Origin: Typha latifolia
Taxonomy: Eukaryota; Streptophyta; Magnoliopsida; Poales; Typhaceae
DNA length: 64,000 nt
NCBI GenBank assembly: GCA_019914945.1
Contig: CM034110.1
Location: 4,257,308-4,321,307, forward strand
Direction of reading: 5' to 3'
In this document: positions 1 to 9,959 of the stretch, one piece after another
Layout of the letters: the number at the start of each line of letters is the position of its first letter
How positions within the stretch are numbered: the first letter of the stretch is position 1
The notes under the pieces: generated by a model
Database searches by the model: none
What the model saw: only the letters and a program-made list of their open reading frames with translations
Told to the model about the DNA's origin: nothing
Program-made: the position numbers and the translations under genes

Positions 1-382
1 CATTGTCCATTAGAGAATCCATCCTCATTGCTAAAGGATGAAGGATGTGAATCTCCAGTCGTCAACATCTCCTTTCCTCTTCCTCACGAGCAATCACATG
101 TTCATCTTCATATGGCCACACTGCTCCCGGTTCGCCCCTACCCTAATGGTGTTCATTTCTTCCTCCATCTACGCCATGGTTCACTCTTGGTGGGGCCGAC
201 TAAGGTATCCTTGGTCTAGGAAGGTTGGGCAGTAATGCGCCCGTCTATCCTAGGAAAATTCTCGTCGTCAGCGGAGTTTGATTGGCCGCTCGTGTAGTTA
301 TGACAAATTCTTCTAGTGTGAGCCCTCTACACGATATCATACGAATCTCCTCACGTAGGGAATGCACAAGGGCTTCTTGCAT

Positions 383-595
383 TCAATGTTGATGCTCCAT
401 CATCCTTTGTTGTTGATCCATAATTTGTTGAATGACCACTGCCACATTAGGACCGAGTAGCATGGAAAGAGGCGCACTCGGCATGGCATTGGTGTTGGCT
501 TTGCTATTGCCTCCCATGGTGGCCGGAGCATTTAGGTCTAGTTTTGAGTTGGCATCCATCATCCCACGCTTTGCCATCAATCTTGTGTTAGTCAT
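383..595 (-). pseudogene. gag N-terminal fragment, retroelement
   Basis: A 70-residue frame begins 17 bases downstream of the primer-binding site, the normal place for a gag start. It opens with MTNTRLMAKRG, the type of opening seen in plant gypsy gag proteins, and carries a Met/Gln-rich coil (IQQIMDQQQRMMEHQH) at its end. It stops at 383, and the retrotrans_gag core and zinc knuckle are not seen before the window edge. It is likely a dead fragment. The family assignment rests on position and composition only. Confidence 0.45.
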
Positions 596-611
596 AGTCT
601 GATAACCGGTG

Positions 612-623
612 GCTCTGATACCA
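612..623 (-). other. Primer-binding site, initiator tRNA-Met
   Basis: On the minus strand the bases read TGGTATCAGAGC, the standard complement of the 3' end of plant initiator tRNA-Met. It lies one base away from a TG/CA-type LTR edge at 625. Confidence 0.8.
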
Positions 624-624
624 C

Positions 625-1222
625 TGTTACAAACCGGACTGATGAGGGTGGGTTGGTCATTTGGATTGAAGAGAATCTTAATGGTGATGGAAGGGGGCAG
701 AAGATGATATGTTGATGGGGGTAGTTGAGATTAGAGAGGGGAATAGAATGAATGGGAAGAAGAGGTTGCTCCTAGAAGAAGTAGGGCCATGACAGACAAG
801 GAGAAGTTAGGGCAAGCAGGAAGAAGAAAAGGAGGGAGAGATAGAGGGAGAAATAGGAGAAGAAAATATAATTTCATAACATAATCCAACTAAGGTGCAC
901 TCTATAATACTTGAGGCTACCCTTTGGACTCAAACAACAGAAATAAAATCATAAAAAATAAAGTGTTCTCACTGCGGTACGTTCGAATGCGCCCGAGATC
1001 GTTCGAACACGAATTTCCCACCGTTCTCATTCTTTGCGAATGCGTGCACGTGTTCGAAAAGGCTCGAGGCCATTCGAATGCACAAATTCCATTCTCTATA
1101 TTTGTGAATGCCTGTAGGCATTCGCATAGTGCATTCGAACGCGGGTATCCTACGTTCGACACCCCCCCCACGACATAAAAAACTTTATTTTCTTCCAAAA
1201 CAAATTTATTCCTCTTGATACA
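625..1222 (-). repeat. LTR (minus orientation) with GTTCGAAC array
   Basis: The LTR edge next to the primer site reads TGTTAC on the plus strand. In transcriptional (minus) direction the LTR has the GTTCGAAC array (1161-980), a decayed TATA element near 909-903, then a purine-poor leader down to 625. The far edge (about 1222) is an estimate from a GATACA end. Degenerate primer-site-like text (TGGTATCAAAGC, 1240-1251) just outside suggests that another old LTR element abuts it. Confidence 0.5.
980..1161 (-). repeat. GTTCGAAC palindrome array in LTR (copy 1)
   Basis: At least eight copies of the palindromic core TTCGAA or one-base derivatives (TTCGAAAA, ATTCGAATG, TTCGCA) occur in about 180 bp. 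They are spaced by motifs seen in the other copies, such as GCATTCGCA and a TCTCTATATTTGTGAATG segment that reverse-complements the CGTTCGCAAAAATAGAGAA motif elsewhere in the window. Confidence 0.75.
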
Positions 1223-1319
1223 ACTTGATCCAGCTCTAGTGGTATCAAAGCATTTTGGTAAACAAAAGATAATTATTGATACAACTCGATCCATATTGGT
1301 TTCACTTGCGACATTAGGT

Positions 1320-1990
1320 TTATTAGGACGAGTATATTTATCTAGTTGATTTTAATTTGAAGAAATAAAAGGATTTTTGTCGGGGGCATTTGAACGGGCC
1401 ATGTGAATGCCTGCACGCGTTCACAAAAATTGAGAATGTGATTTGAGTATTCAAACAGGCTCGGGCCGTTTGAACATGATCATTCGAACGCCTACACACG
1501 TTCGCAATGACAGAGAACTATAATTCTGCGTTCGAATGAGATTGGGCGCGTTCGAACGCACCGCGACGAAAATTATTGGTTTGTTAGAGATTTTAACTTA
1601 GTTGATGGGTCCTAGGGTGAGCCTCTATAAATATATGGAGGAAACCTTAATTAGAGTTTATCTGATAATTGAAAATGACATTGTGCCTTATCTCCTTCTA
1701 TTCTTGCTCTAGTCATTAGTGCCCTCTCCCACCTTCTTCCTTCCTCTAACTCCTAATCCCCCTCTTCTACAACTTCTCCCTCTTCACATAAGGAATTAAC
1801 TTAGCACCAATTTATCCATTGAAGGACTAACAAATTACGGTTTATCTGACCTTCGATCACTCTTCAGTCGATATCTAAAGATCTAATGAATCCAAATCCT
1901 TCGATCTTGGATTCATTAGAAATTCTTTTCAAGGGCGACAATATATCCAAAATTTTGGAAGATCCAACGGTTAGATTATCCGCAACTTCA
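1320..1990 (+). repeat. Gypsy-type LTR (plus orientation), TATA box 1626-1633
   Basis: The arrangement matches the better preserved LTR at 2750-3650: a T/A-rich start ending in GGATTTTTGTCGGGGGC, a GTTCGAAC array (1388-1560), then CTCTATAAATA at 1624-1633 about 65 bp downstream of the last motif, then a C/T-rich leader. Both edges are estimates. No primer site was found, because the sequence that follows reads as a hAT transposase, so this is probably a solo or truncated LTR. Confidence 0.5.
1388..1560 (+). repeat. GTTCGAAC palindrome array in LTR (copy 2)
   Basis: Seven or more core motifs are present, several decayed by C-to-T type changes (CATTTGAACG, GTATTCAAAC, CGTTTGAACA). The pattern CATTCGAACGCCTACAC followed by ACGTTCGCAATGACAGAGAA repeats the higher-order unit of the other arrays. 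Confidence 0.8.
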
Positions 1991-1994
1991 TTCG

Positions 1995-2670
1995 AAATTC
2001 ATGTCCTTAATCTAGTCTGGAACCATTATGGATAGGATCAAGCTGGTTCGTAATAGCTACATGTGATACTTGTAAGCAAGTTTTTTCTACACCACCTTGT
2101 CACGGTACTCAACACTTACATAGACATTATAAAAGAAATGCTTCAAAAAATCAAGATATCAAACAAGCTATCCTTGGCCAATTCTCAGTTGGTTATGTTA
2201 GTGTTTTTAAATTTGATCAAGAAAAGACTAGGAAATATATTGTTCAATGGCTTGTTGTTAAAGCATTGCCTTTTGTTTTAGTCGATGATATTCATTTTGA
2301 AAATATGTTGAAAATTGGTTTTAATCCGAGCTTTAAAAGATTTTCTTGACATATGGTTCAAAGAGATGTAATAAAATTTTATCAAGAAGAGAAAGAAAAA
2401 TTAATTTCTTATTTTTCCTTTTAAAATCTAAACTTTCTTTGACTTGTGATATTTGGACTTCTTTTCAAACAATTAGTTATTTATGTATTACTGCACATTT
2501 TATTGATGAAAAGTGGTGACACAAAAATGCATAATTTGCTTTAGAAAACTTGAAGATACACATACCGGTGAATATATCTCTCAAATAATTCACCAACAAT
2601 TACAAATTTATAATATTCACAATAAAATTTTCTCTCTTACAGTGGACAACGCAACAAATAATTGAAATGT
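1995..2670 (+). pseudogene. hAT-superfamily transposase remnant (BED finger and core start)
   Basis: Conceptual translation with several frame changes gives a BED zinc-finger signature: VWNHY near 2020, then C-x2-C (CDTCKQVF, 2062-2085) followed by GTQHLHRHYKR. After it come stretches typical of Ac-like hAT transposases: KALPFVLVDDIHFENMLK at about 2262-2315, RDVIKFYQEEKEKL at about 2365-2405, a LTCDIWTS-like strand near 2440, and ITAHFIDEKW near 2490-2515. Stops and frameshifts are frequent and the C-terminal dimerisation domain is not seen. It is a dead fragment. A source like this could once have moved hAT MITEs such as those at 18163 and 56142, but that link is inference. Confidence 0.55.
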
Positions 2671-2749
2671 ATTTTGTCTCTACCATGCAATGGTGATTTT
2701 TTTTCATAATATGATACGATTCGGACTTCACCGACGTCGTCTTGAGCAT

Positions 2750-3650
2750 GGATTCACTTTAGGAGTGTTTTTATTTCATGTTTTAGTGTTTAATTTCCAT
2801 TAAAATAAGTTTTCTGTAAGTCGCGTTCGAACGCGGGTGGAGTGAGTTCGAACGCGGTTTGTGAACGGGGTTGTGAACGTGGTGAAGAGAATGTACTGTG
2901 CATTCGAACGCGGTGCGTTCGAACGCACTGTGAACGCCTGCATCGCGTTCGCAAATACCGACAGGCGCGTTCGAACGCCTGCATCGCGTTCGCAAATCCA
3001 GAAGAGCGAACTCGGTGCGTTCAACGCGGTCAGGCGAGTTCGAACGCGGTCGACAAAAATTGTGTTTTTAGGGTTAATTTGAGTTGTTGGTTAGCCTATA
3101 AAAGGATGTGGTAGGCAACCAAATTGATTATTGATTATTGAGATTGAGTTTTGCCTTGCCTCCTTCGTCTTCTTCGCTCCCGTTCTCTCAATCCCCGGCG
3201 ACGCCACTTCTAACCTCCCTCGTCCGGCTAATCACCCTAGTCCCTTAAGGGTGGCCCTCTTCTCCCCCTTCGTCCAATCTATCCAACACTTGCCCTAATC
3301 CTTCCATCAACCACAACCCTTCCACCATCACTTTTCACCGGTGCCACCACATTAACGCCGGTCCACCTTCAACCACCATTACCTAGGATCACGTGCCTCC
3401 ATCCACGGATCCAAAACAGACCATCTGACATTTGTCCACAAATCGGACGATATCTCGAGATCCCCACATCCGATTCGCCTGCAACTAGATTGGTTGGAAA
3501 GCTCTTTTCTGGGGCTACAACATATTTAATTTCACGTCGATCCTACGGCGGCATATTTCGAGATCTTATTTTAAAGTTCCATGCCATATCTAGTCTAGAT
3601 CAAGAATTGGAAGAGATCGACCCTTCACCAAAAAGGCGAGATCGTATCAA
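2750..3650 (+). repeat. 5' LTR of gypsy element with TATA box at 3097-3103
   Basis: The LTR contains the GTTCGAAC array at 2822-3052, then CCTATAAAAGG about 45 bp further on, then a long C/T-rich leader up to the primer site. The text around the TATA box (GTTGGTTAGCCTATAAAAGGATGTGG) parallels GTTGGCTAGTCTCTATAAAGATGTGG at 52120-52145, showing that the two LTRs are one family. Confidence 0.65.
2822..3052 (+). repeat. GTTCGAAC palindrome array in LTR (copy 3, best preserved)
   Basis: Many cores remain intact, including GCGTTCGAACGC at several points, and the unit GCGTTCGAACGCCTGCATCGCGTTCGCAAAT is visible. The CpG density here is far higher than in the flanks. Confidence 0.85.
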
Positions 3651-3652
3651 GC

Positions 3653-3706
3653 TGGTATCAGAGCTTCATAGCCAGAGGCGTGATCGTATCAAGCTGGTAT
3701 CAGAGC
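3653..3706 (+). other. Tandemly duplicated tRNA-Met primer-binding site
   Basis: TGGTATCAGAGC occurs at 3653-3664 and again at 3695-3706. Each copy is preceded by GATCGTATCAAGC, so a segment of about 42 bp that spans the LTR/primer-site junction is duplicated in tandem. Which copy was used cannot be told. Confidence 0.75.
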
Positions 3707-3732
3707 CACTGTTCCTCAGACAAGCGCTTCCA

Positions 3733-4568
3733 ATGACGACAACCAGATCCATGGCTACACGGCGAGATGATGAAGAGATTCTCCCAATAGAGGAGGGAGA
3801 AACGATTGCAGGGACTTCCACCCGTGGAACCGCCCGATCTAATCAAAATACGGAAGAACCTAGCGTTCAAGCCGTGTTGGGGTCTCTTTCAGAGCAAATG
3901 GCCATCAACAACCAGATGATGATGGAGATGATGCGGGAACTATGGGCGACAAGGGAAGCAATGGCGAACGGGAAAGCACCATCGACCCCATGACGCGAGT
4001 CCACCCCCTTGAACCCACCGCCACCAGTTAAGCCTTTGCAACCACAAGAGCCGCTGTTACCACCACCCTATGGGCAGAGGCAAGCAAGGATGGTTACACC
4101 AGGTCCAGTTGCAGGTGAACCCATCCGACGGGTGAACCACTATAGAGACTGCCTTGGAGATCAAGATCCGTGGGCGGGTCAATACGATCCGAAACCACAG
4201 CAAGTTAATCAAAACCAAAGGAGGGATCATCAACCCTTCATGGTGCATCCTCCCCGATTAGACAAGGACATGATCCGAAATGAGACAACGGCATCCGTGG
4301 ACAAGTCGTGCGTCTCGAATTCCCCAAGTTCAAAGGTGGCGACCCGATCGATTGGTTGTATAGGGCGGAGCAATTCTTTGCATACCAAGGAATGGCGGAA
4401 GAGTACAAGGTGACACTTGCGAGCTTCCACCTTGAGGACGCGGCGCTTCATTGGTTTCAAGCAGCCAATGCCACTGAAGCTATCGAAACTTGGGCTAAAT
4501 TTTGCGCCGATATCACACGGCGATTTGGAGCATCGAGATATGAAGACTTTGATACTCTCCTCTCATAG
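3733..4568 (+). pseudogene. gag of Ty3/gypsy element, broken
   Basis: The frame opens at 3733 with MTTTRSMATRR, then has a Met/Gln-rich coil (about residues 55-75) and a stop at 3991. The same frame resumes in a proline-rich stretch (from 4009). After a frame change the core retrotrans_gag domain is clear at 4308-4568, with FPKFKGGDPIDWLYRAEQFF followed by a helix ending DAALHWFQ. That wording is diagnostic of plant Ty3/gypsy gag. Similarity ends at the stop near 4566. Zinc knuckle and pol are missing, so it is non-functional. Confidence 0.75.
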
Positions 4569-7481
4569 GGAGGACTCTAGTGAGAAGCTAGGCAAAGAGT
4601 CTTTCGGCATAGGCTCCCCAAAGTCGTTGACTATATTGACTTCTATCCCCTCCTCACTAATGGAGGGTTCCAAGGAGCGTCGAATATCTCTAAGGTTAAG
4701 GACTCTAGATTTAAGCATTTCGAAAAAGTTTTGCATGCATGTGAGAGGGTTATTCTTGCTTCACCTTGACCTCGAGAGCTACTCGCTACATGTATTCTAG
4801 CATATCATGATCGTTACGTCCTTTAAAAGAATAAAAGTGGGCATCCTCTTGTACTTACTTGCACTTCCTAGTGAACTCATCTAGAAGAGAAAGAGTTTAT
4901 TGAGGGTTTATAGATGTTGATACTAACCTTAGCAGAATGAACCGAGACCGCCTAGATGCATCAAGGGAATCAGAGACAATCAACACTCCCATATTGGAAG
5001 CCAGTATCCAAGCACATTTTTTAAAGAGATTTAGAAAGAAGTCCATGGAACTAGATCCAAATGTCATAGTGCGAGAAGCACCAAGCCGATAGGGCTAAAA
5101 TGAAAGGTCCCTAAAACCAAGAAGCTTCAAACTAAACCCTCAATTTGTTGACCTCAAGTTGAACAATAGGAGGAATATATTTTTCATAGCTTCTATAAAC
5201 TCGAGGCTGCCTTTGGGCTCCATGCTTTTGTAACAATTGGCCTAAGGCCAACCGAGTTGTAGGATTTACTAGTTATTAGCCTCCCTACCAAGCAAAAGCA
5301 GAATTTTCTAGATAACATCATATTCTCCTTAGTTAGGGATGTTAATTCATCTAACTTTTGTTAGAGAGGAACTTGGAGAAGCACTTAAGAAGTTATTTAT
5401 TAGTGGCTACTATGGGAGAAGTGGGATAGAGGCAAAGGGGAGGATGCGAGAGAGGGACTAAGAGGAGAAGAGATATATAGGAGGGAGAATATTAAGGGCA
5501 AAGGACACGAAAGTAGGAGCGTAGGAAAGGAAAGCTCTTGAAGAGACTATAGAAACTAACAAGAAAAAAATAAAAATTGATAAAGCTCAAAATACATATT
5601 ATATAAATTTTGAATTATGTACCACACGTATAAATGATAGGTATGAATAAACCAACAGAGATAATAAGATAGTTTTCTAAATAATAGAAATTTTCTTGCA
5701 AGTGTCTCTCTTAGACTTTTCTAACTAATATTTCCTAAATGATAGAGATAGTAAATTAAATTAATATTACATATTAAAGAAAGTAGGCGTTAGTTAAGGC
5801 TAAAGTGACAATAATACCTTGAGAATCTTTATGGGATGTTCATGCCCCCTGTGCTTCCCACAATGCCAAACACACGAATATTGCAAGTCATCCACAAAAT
5901 TAGTTTTGTGGAGATGAGCCATGCATTAAAGGTTCCTGGACCCATGAGGTATCCTTATGATAAATACTATGGTTAAATGTCTCCCTCTAAGGCCTAAAGT
6001 ACTATTACAAAATCCAATCTTCATCATAAATTTAATTTGTATGGAGCTAGAATTAAGAGTAGTTACTTAAAATAATAGTAGAGTGTTGTATAAATATTAC
6101 ATGCAAATTTATAGATATTTTAGAATTAGAATATTAATCATAAAATTACTAAATATATTGAAGGGGGGTTGCAACTGTTATATTTTTTAATAGATCATGA
6201 GATCAACATATTGATCATAAGCTAGACAAAAAGATTAGCCGCCCACTTCACTATATAAATTGGATAATTGAGCCTAGCATTTAAGAAACAAATCATAACA
6301 GGCTCAAATTAATAGGCACATAACTCTCTAGGTAATAACATCCCTTAAATATTAATCACAATATTTATGCGAGTTAAATTATAACCTTTATCATGAACAG
6401 ATAAGAATTCAATTAATTCGGCACAAACCCAACTACTAAAATCTTATCTGTCTCCAATTCTCATGAGTTGTCGTATGGCACCAATATGTATCAAAATCGA
6501 TACAAAGCACCAGATCCCTCCTGACAGACACACTCACACACACTTGGCCCATCTATTAAAATATATCCAACCTCTTCTTCGTAGTGGGGTTATCCATTTG
6601 TAGTTGGATTTTGGTCCATTTTTTTTTCTCAAGTCGGTTACTATACAAAAGCTTTTTTCGTCTTATGTAGCATCACACATTGCATCATAAACTTTGGCTG
6701 CGTTATTGTTAATATTTGCTTGCATCTCCTCAAAAGTAGCAGAATTTTAAATAATTTTATTTTCTCAAGTCAGCTATGCTTAGAAATAGCAAAAGAAAGA
6801 CCATCACTTCTTCAAATTTATTTTTAAAAAATTTCTCAATTCTTTTTGATAAGATGTTTAACTATTTGGTATTTTTTAAATATAAAATGCTAAATAATTA
6901 AGTATTTTATAAAAAATATTTAACGATTAAATATCAAAGACTCATCTTGATATTAAATTTAAGGCAAAATCCTTTTCAGTAAATAAAATATAAAAGTGGG
7001 TTACTTTGGTCAAAAAGTCATGGCACGTTAGTCAAAATAGGTCGTCGGATTCGTTCAACGGGAAATTGTGCCAGGCATCGTAAAACATGTACTGGTTTAC
7101 GTGCTTAATTCTTGGGAGTATTATTGTGATCTTCTTTTTACTTAGACCGACTTCCTACGCAGTTGTAGCCAATAAAAGGGAGCCACATGGCGGTATCATC
7201 TGCAGGAAATTCCTGCTGCCCGGATGAAATTCTCGACGACCTTGGAACCAGATCGAGTTGAATGCATGGGAGAATCTCTGACACATGATACCGCCAGCAC
7301 GGGAAAACACACAGCAACAGGAGAATATTTCAATCTATATATACCAACCAAGTTGATTCGGTAGGTACCTTTTTTTGTGACAAAAAAAGTCATGGCTTTG
7401 ACTCTAACCTCAAATAATATTATAAATAAAATTGTTTAGTGTGGTTTGGTAGTTTAGCTTAACGTCTCGATAGTACGGTTA
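4569..7481. other. Mostly unassigned intergenic DNA
   Basis: No gene is supported. Around 5165-5230 a segment (CTATAAACTCGAGGCTGCC and its flanks) resembles the TATA region of the minus-strand LTR at 900-935, so 5100-5560 is probably an old LTR fragment. 5560-7140 is AT-rich with no recognisable coding. An 8-bp-arm hairpin CCACAAAA/TTTTGTGG lies at 5892-5911. A nested inverted repeat at 7188-7296 is listed separately. Confidence 0.4.
7188..7296. repeat. Nested inverted repeats
   Basis: TGGCGGTATCAT (7188-7199) is perfectly inverted as ATGATACCGCCA (7285-7296), and a CACA precedes both arms. Inside the loop GCAGGAAATTCCTGC (about 7201-7215) is itself a perfect palindrome. No gene is recognisable here and the function is unknown. 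Confidence 0.5.
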
Positions 7482-8107
7482 TGTTACGGACCAGATTTTG
7501 ATTGATCCGAATGTAAAAAAATTAAAAAAATTTAGGTAGAGATAGTCTCGTGAGTTAGGATTCTAATGGCCCTAGTTTCACCTAAATCAGAGGTCGGGAT
7601 GAAAAGCTAATAATAAAACAATAGAGCCTAGTGAGTTTGGATTTTAACGGCCATAGTTTCACCATAATTGGAGATCGGGATGAAAAGTTAAAAATAAAAC
7701 AATAAAGATAGATCAAAATAGAGCAGAATGATAAATAACCGACGTTGTGACGTTGTTGGAGTGTGGCGGACAGCCGTAGGGTAGAGTGGCTGCTAGAAGA
7801 GGAAGGTGGCTAAGGTTTAGAAGTGTTGGAGATTCTACAACTATAATCTACTTCTAAAAAGATAAAGCAATCTAACGACTACAATAAAAGATAAGGACGA
7901 AAATGATAACTTGGTTAAACTCATATTTCTTTAATGATACTTATCAACACATGTCCACAACACATGTCCACCTCTATTTATAGGAGTAAAATTCCTAGTG
8001 GATCGGATTTACATGTAGATTATTCGATTTATTTAAAATTTAAAATAATAAGATAAAGCTAAGTAACTAACTTAACTTGACTTAACCTCTGTAGTAGGAT
8101 TGTAACA
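7482..8107. repeat. Solo LTR, 626 bp, TGTTAC...GTAACA
   Basis: The segment starts TGTTAC and ends GTAACA, perfect 6-bp inverted ends. It is flanked by GGTTA (7477-7481) and GGTTG (8108-8112), a 5-bp target duplication with one mismatch. Its body matches by eye the LTRs at 61330-61907 and 62546-63123, including the TTTCACCTAAATCAGAG, AACACATGTCCAC and CTATTTATAGGAGTAAA stretches. No internal region is attached, so it is a solo LTR left by recombination. A short internal direct repeat (TAGTTTCACC...GATCGGGATGAAAAG twice, 7570-7690) is present. By analogy with the element at 61330 the LTR probably reads on the minus strand, but no primer site is left here to prove it. Confidence 0.8.
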
Positions 8108-8270
8108 GGTTGATAGCTCAACAGTTCGATTGACTTGGAGGAGCAACTCAATATTGCATATAGCTTGAAGCATAGACTATGCAGCTTACTAAAAAGCTTA
8201 GTGAAGCCTAAGTGCATCTGAATCTAGAGAGGGTTGACCATTTGTCCAACTCATATCTAGTTTTTGGGCT
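8108..8270. repeat. Old repeat fragment shared with 44030-44260
   Basis: The stretch from AGCTTGAAGCATAGACTATGCAGCTTACT to CTAGAGAGGG resembles 44150-44240 (AAACTTAGACTAGACAGCTTACT to TTATAGAGGG). The two look like copies of one degraded LTR, which would have been the target of the solo LTR insertion at 7482. Confidence 0.4.
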
Positions 8271-8905
8271 CATTAATAATAAAAACAAAATTATATATAT
8301 ATATATATATAATATATATTATAACAAGATGCACCTCCTTTTGGAGGTCTTTAGTAGAGAAGTAAACATATATAAACATTTTATATATTGAGCAAGCATT
8401 TTATAACTAAAACGTTTCTTACTAAGAAAAATATATCATTATGTAAATATTTTCCAATAATTAACTAAAGTTCTATTTTAGGGTAAATTAACAATTGCTA
8501 CTGTAATTATGTTTAAAATTAAACTACCTTATATTTTTAATATATATTTCATCTAAACATAACATAAAAAGTGGCAACTTCTTTTTCTAAACAAAAGACC
8601 TTAGATGGATTTCTTCCGCAAAATGAGATATTAAAATATCTTAATAATTATTCTCTATTTATTCACCATATCCTATCGCTCAAATTTAAAATAAAATAGG
8701 TCTTGTCTATCTTCTATCCCCTTTCTTTCTAAAATTATGAGTCTCAAATCTTAGTTATCTATCTCACTGTCATGAAATATCTCAATCATCTTAAAAATAT
8801 AGGTGAAAGATTTATTGCTCAAACAATAAGATAATTGTCCGTAGAAAGAAATATCTACTTTATATCATTTTACCAAATCCTATTGGAACTCCCCTCTATA
8901 AGAGC
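8271..8905. other. AT-rich intergenic DNA
   Basis: A (TA)n tract lies at about 8293-8312. The rest is AT-rich with no recognised coding, RNA gene or transposon end. Confidence 0.4.
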
Positions 8906-9200
8906 ATATAAATATGAGAGGCTAGATGGTTCAATCAACAACTCACAACATATAGCTTAATTAGCATCAGAAGAGCTTATAAGAAATCTTGTAGAGGGTT
9001 GGGGTGCAAATATAAAGATGTGTGTGTATTGTAGAGAGAAAAGAAAAGAGAGCATGAGTTGTTGGCTTCGGTTAAAAGTGATGATTTCTCTGTTGTATTT
9101 TCTCTTCTTGTTATTCACATATATATTGAAACCTAGGAGATCTCTATGGACACAGCCCATATCGGTTGAATCATGGAAAAATCTTGTATCTATTGTATGA
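8906..9200 (+). CDS. Possible small peptide gene (49 residues from 9054), unrecognised
   Basis: A promoter-like CATATAAATATGAG (8906-8919) precedes a short leader with ACAAC-rich text and a reading frame that can start at 9018 (60 residues) or 9054 (49 residues). The shorter form opens MSCWLRLKVMISLLYFLFLL, a basic patch and a hydrophobic stretch of about 17 residues, followed by a polar tail with PRR and ending at 9200. That outline fits a small secreted or membrane-anchored peptide, but no known peptide motif is recognised and plant intergenic DNA gives such frames by chance. It could equally be the first exon of a lost gene or no gene at all. Confidence 0.2.
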
Positions 9201-9959
9201 TTTCCTTTTTTTATATATATATTATTAATCTCCATATTCTGTTGGCCTAAACTCCTGTAGTATTACCAACAGATATGCCATCTTTTTCAATATTTCTGTA
9301 GTACCTTCATGTCTTTAGAAGAGAAATTATTAACCTATCATAACATCACTTTTATGATATCATACCAAGCCTCATCCCTGTCTCCTCTAGCTACTCAACC
9401 ACCGGTACGTGCCTCCTCACCAAGCCCGCCTCTTCTCTTATAGAGTCTTATGCAAACAGCTTACTCTTGCAAAACCATTAATATATATATTAAACCATTC
9501 TTCCCAGCTTCTGTTATAGAGGAAGTACGTAGCATCTCAAAATCTCTAAACAGTTAGAATGATATCAGAATCCAAATAGGTATGTTTGACATGCTGCTAA
9601 TAGAGAATAGCAAACTTATTTGACAAAATGCTCTTCAAATGTCACCAACGAGATAAAGTAACATAATAAAAGATTATCAGATGTGAACGTACAGGATACA
9701 ATAGTCAGTAGCATGATTGATGTTTGGTTTTAACATCTCGTTCTTGATATGTGCCAAACAGCATCAAAATTCTATTTCTAAAGTTAATCTTGTTGTCGAT
9801 CTAGAATAACTATGCCTACGATTCACTTGTAATCTAAAATAATTATATAATAATTATCTTTGATCTAGCATAAAATATAAATAAAAAATAAAAATTAATT
9901 AAAATACTATTTATTTGACATATAAATTTAAATTAAATTGTTATTATTTAATATATGTG
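9201..9959. other. Intergenic DNA, nothing recognised
   Basis: No coding domain, RNA gene or transposon terminus was recognised in this stretch. Composition is AT-rich towards 9840-9959. Confidence 0.35.

Larger units (their letters stand above)
1..1222 (-). mobile_element. Ty3/gypsy-type LTR retrotransposon fragment (5' LTR, primer site, start of gag)
   Basis: Read on the minus strand, an LTR (about 1222 to 625) is followed by a primer-binding site (623-612) and then by a gag-like N-terminal reading frame (595-383). It continues with stops to the window edge, so the body of the element lies outside or is lost. The order LTR, primer site, gag is what a 5' end of an LTR retrotransposon shows. 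The minus-strand translation below 383 still looks gag-like for some 40 residues before it breaks up. The superfamily is inferred from the gag style and primer site, not from pol, which is absent. Confidence 0.6.
2750..4568 (+). mobile_element. Ty3/gypsy retrotransposon, 5' part only
   Basis: In order: LTR (about 2750-3650), a duplicated primer-binding site (3653-3664 and 3695-3706), gag from 3733. The gag reading frame loses similarity abruptly at about 4568 and no protease, reverse transcriptase or 3' LTR follows, so the element is truncated there. The LTR start is estimated by alignment by eye with the related LTR at 51815. Confidence 0.65.

Noticed and set aside
2042..2060. Degenerate primer-binding site (CAAGCTGGTTCGTAATAGCT) after the LTR at 1320-1990
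   Set aside because: It falls within the BED-finger part of the hAT transposase remnant and matches the tRNA poorly.
2822..3052. CRISPR-like array, because of regularly repeated short palindromes
   Set aside because: Spacing is irregular, spacers are not unique, the context is plant LTRs with TATA boxes, and CRISPR arrays do not occur in plant nuclear genomes.
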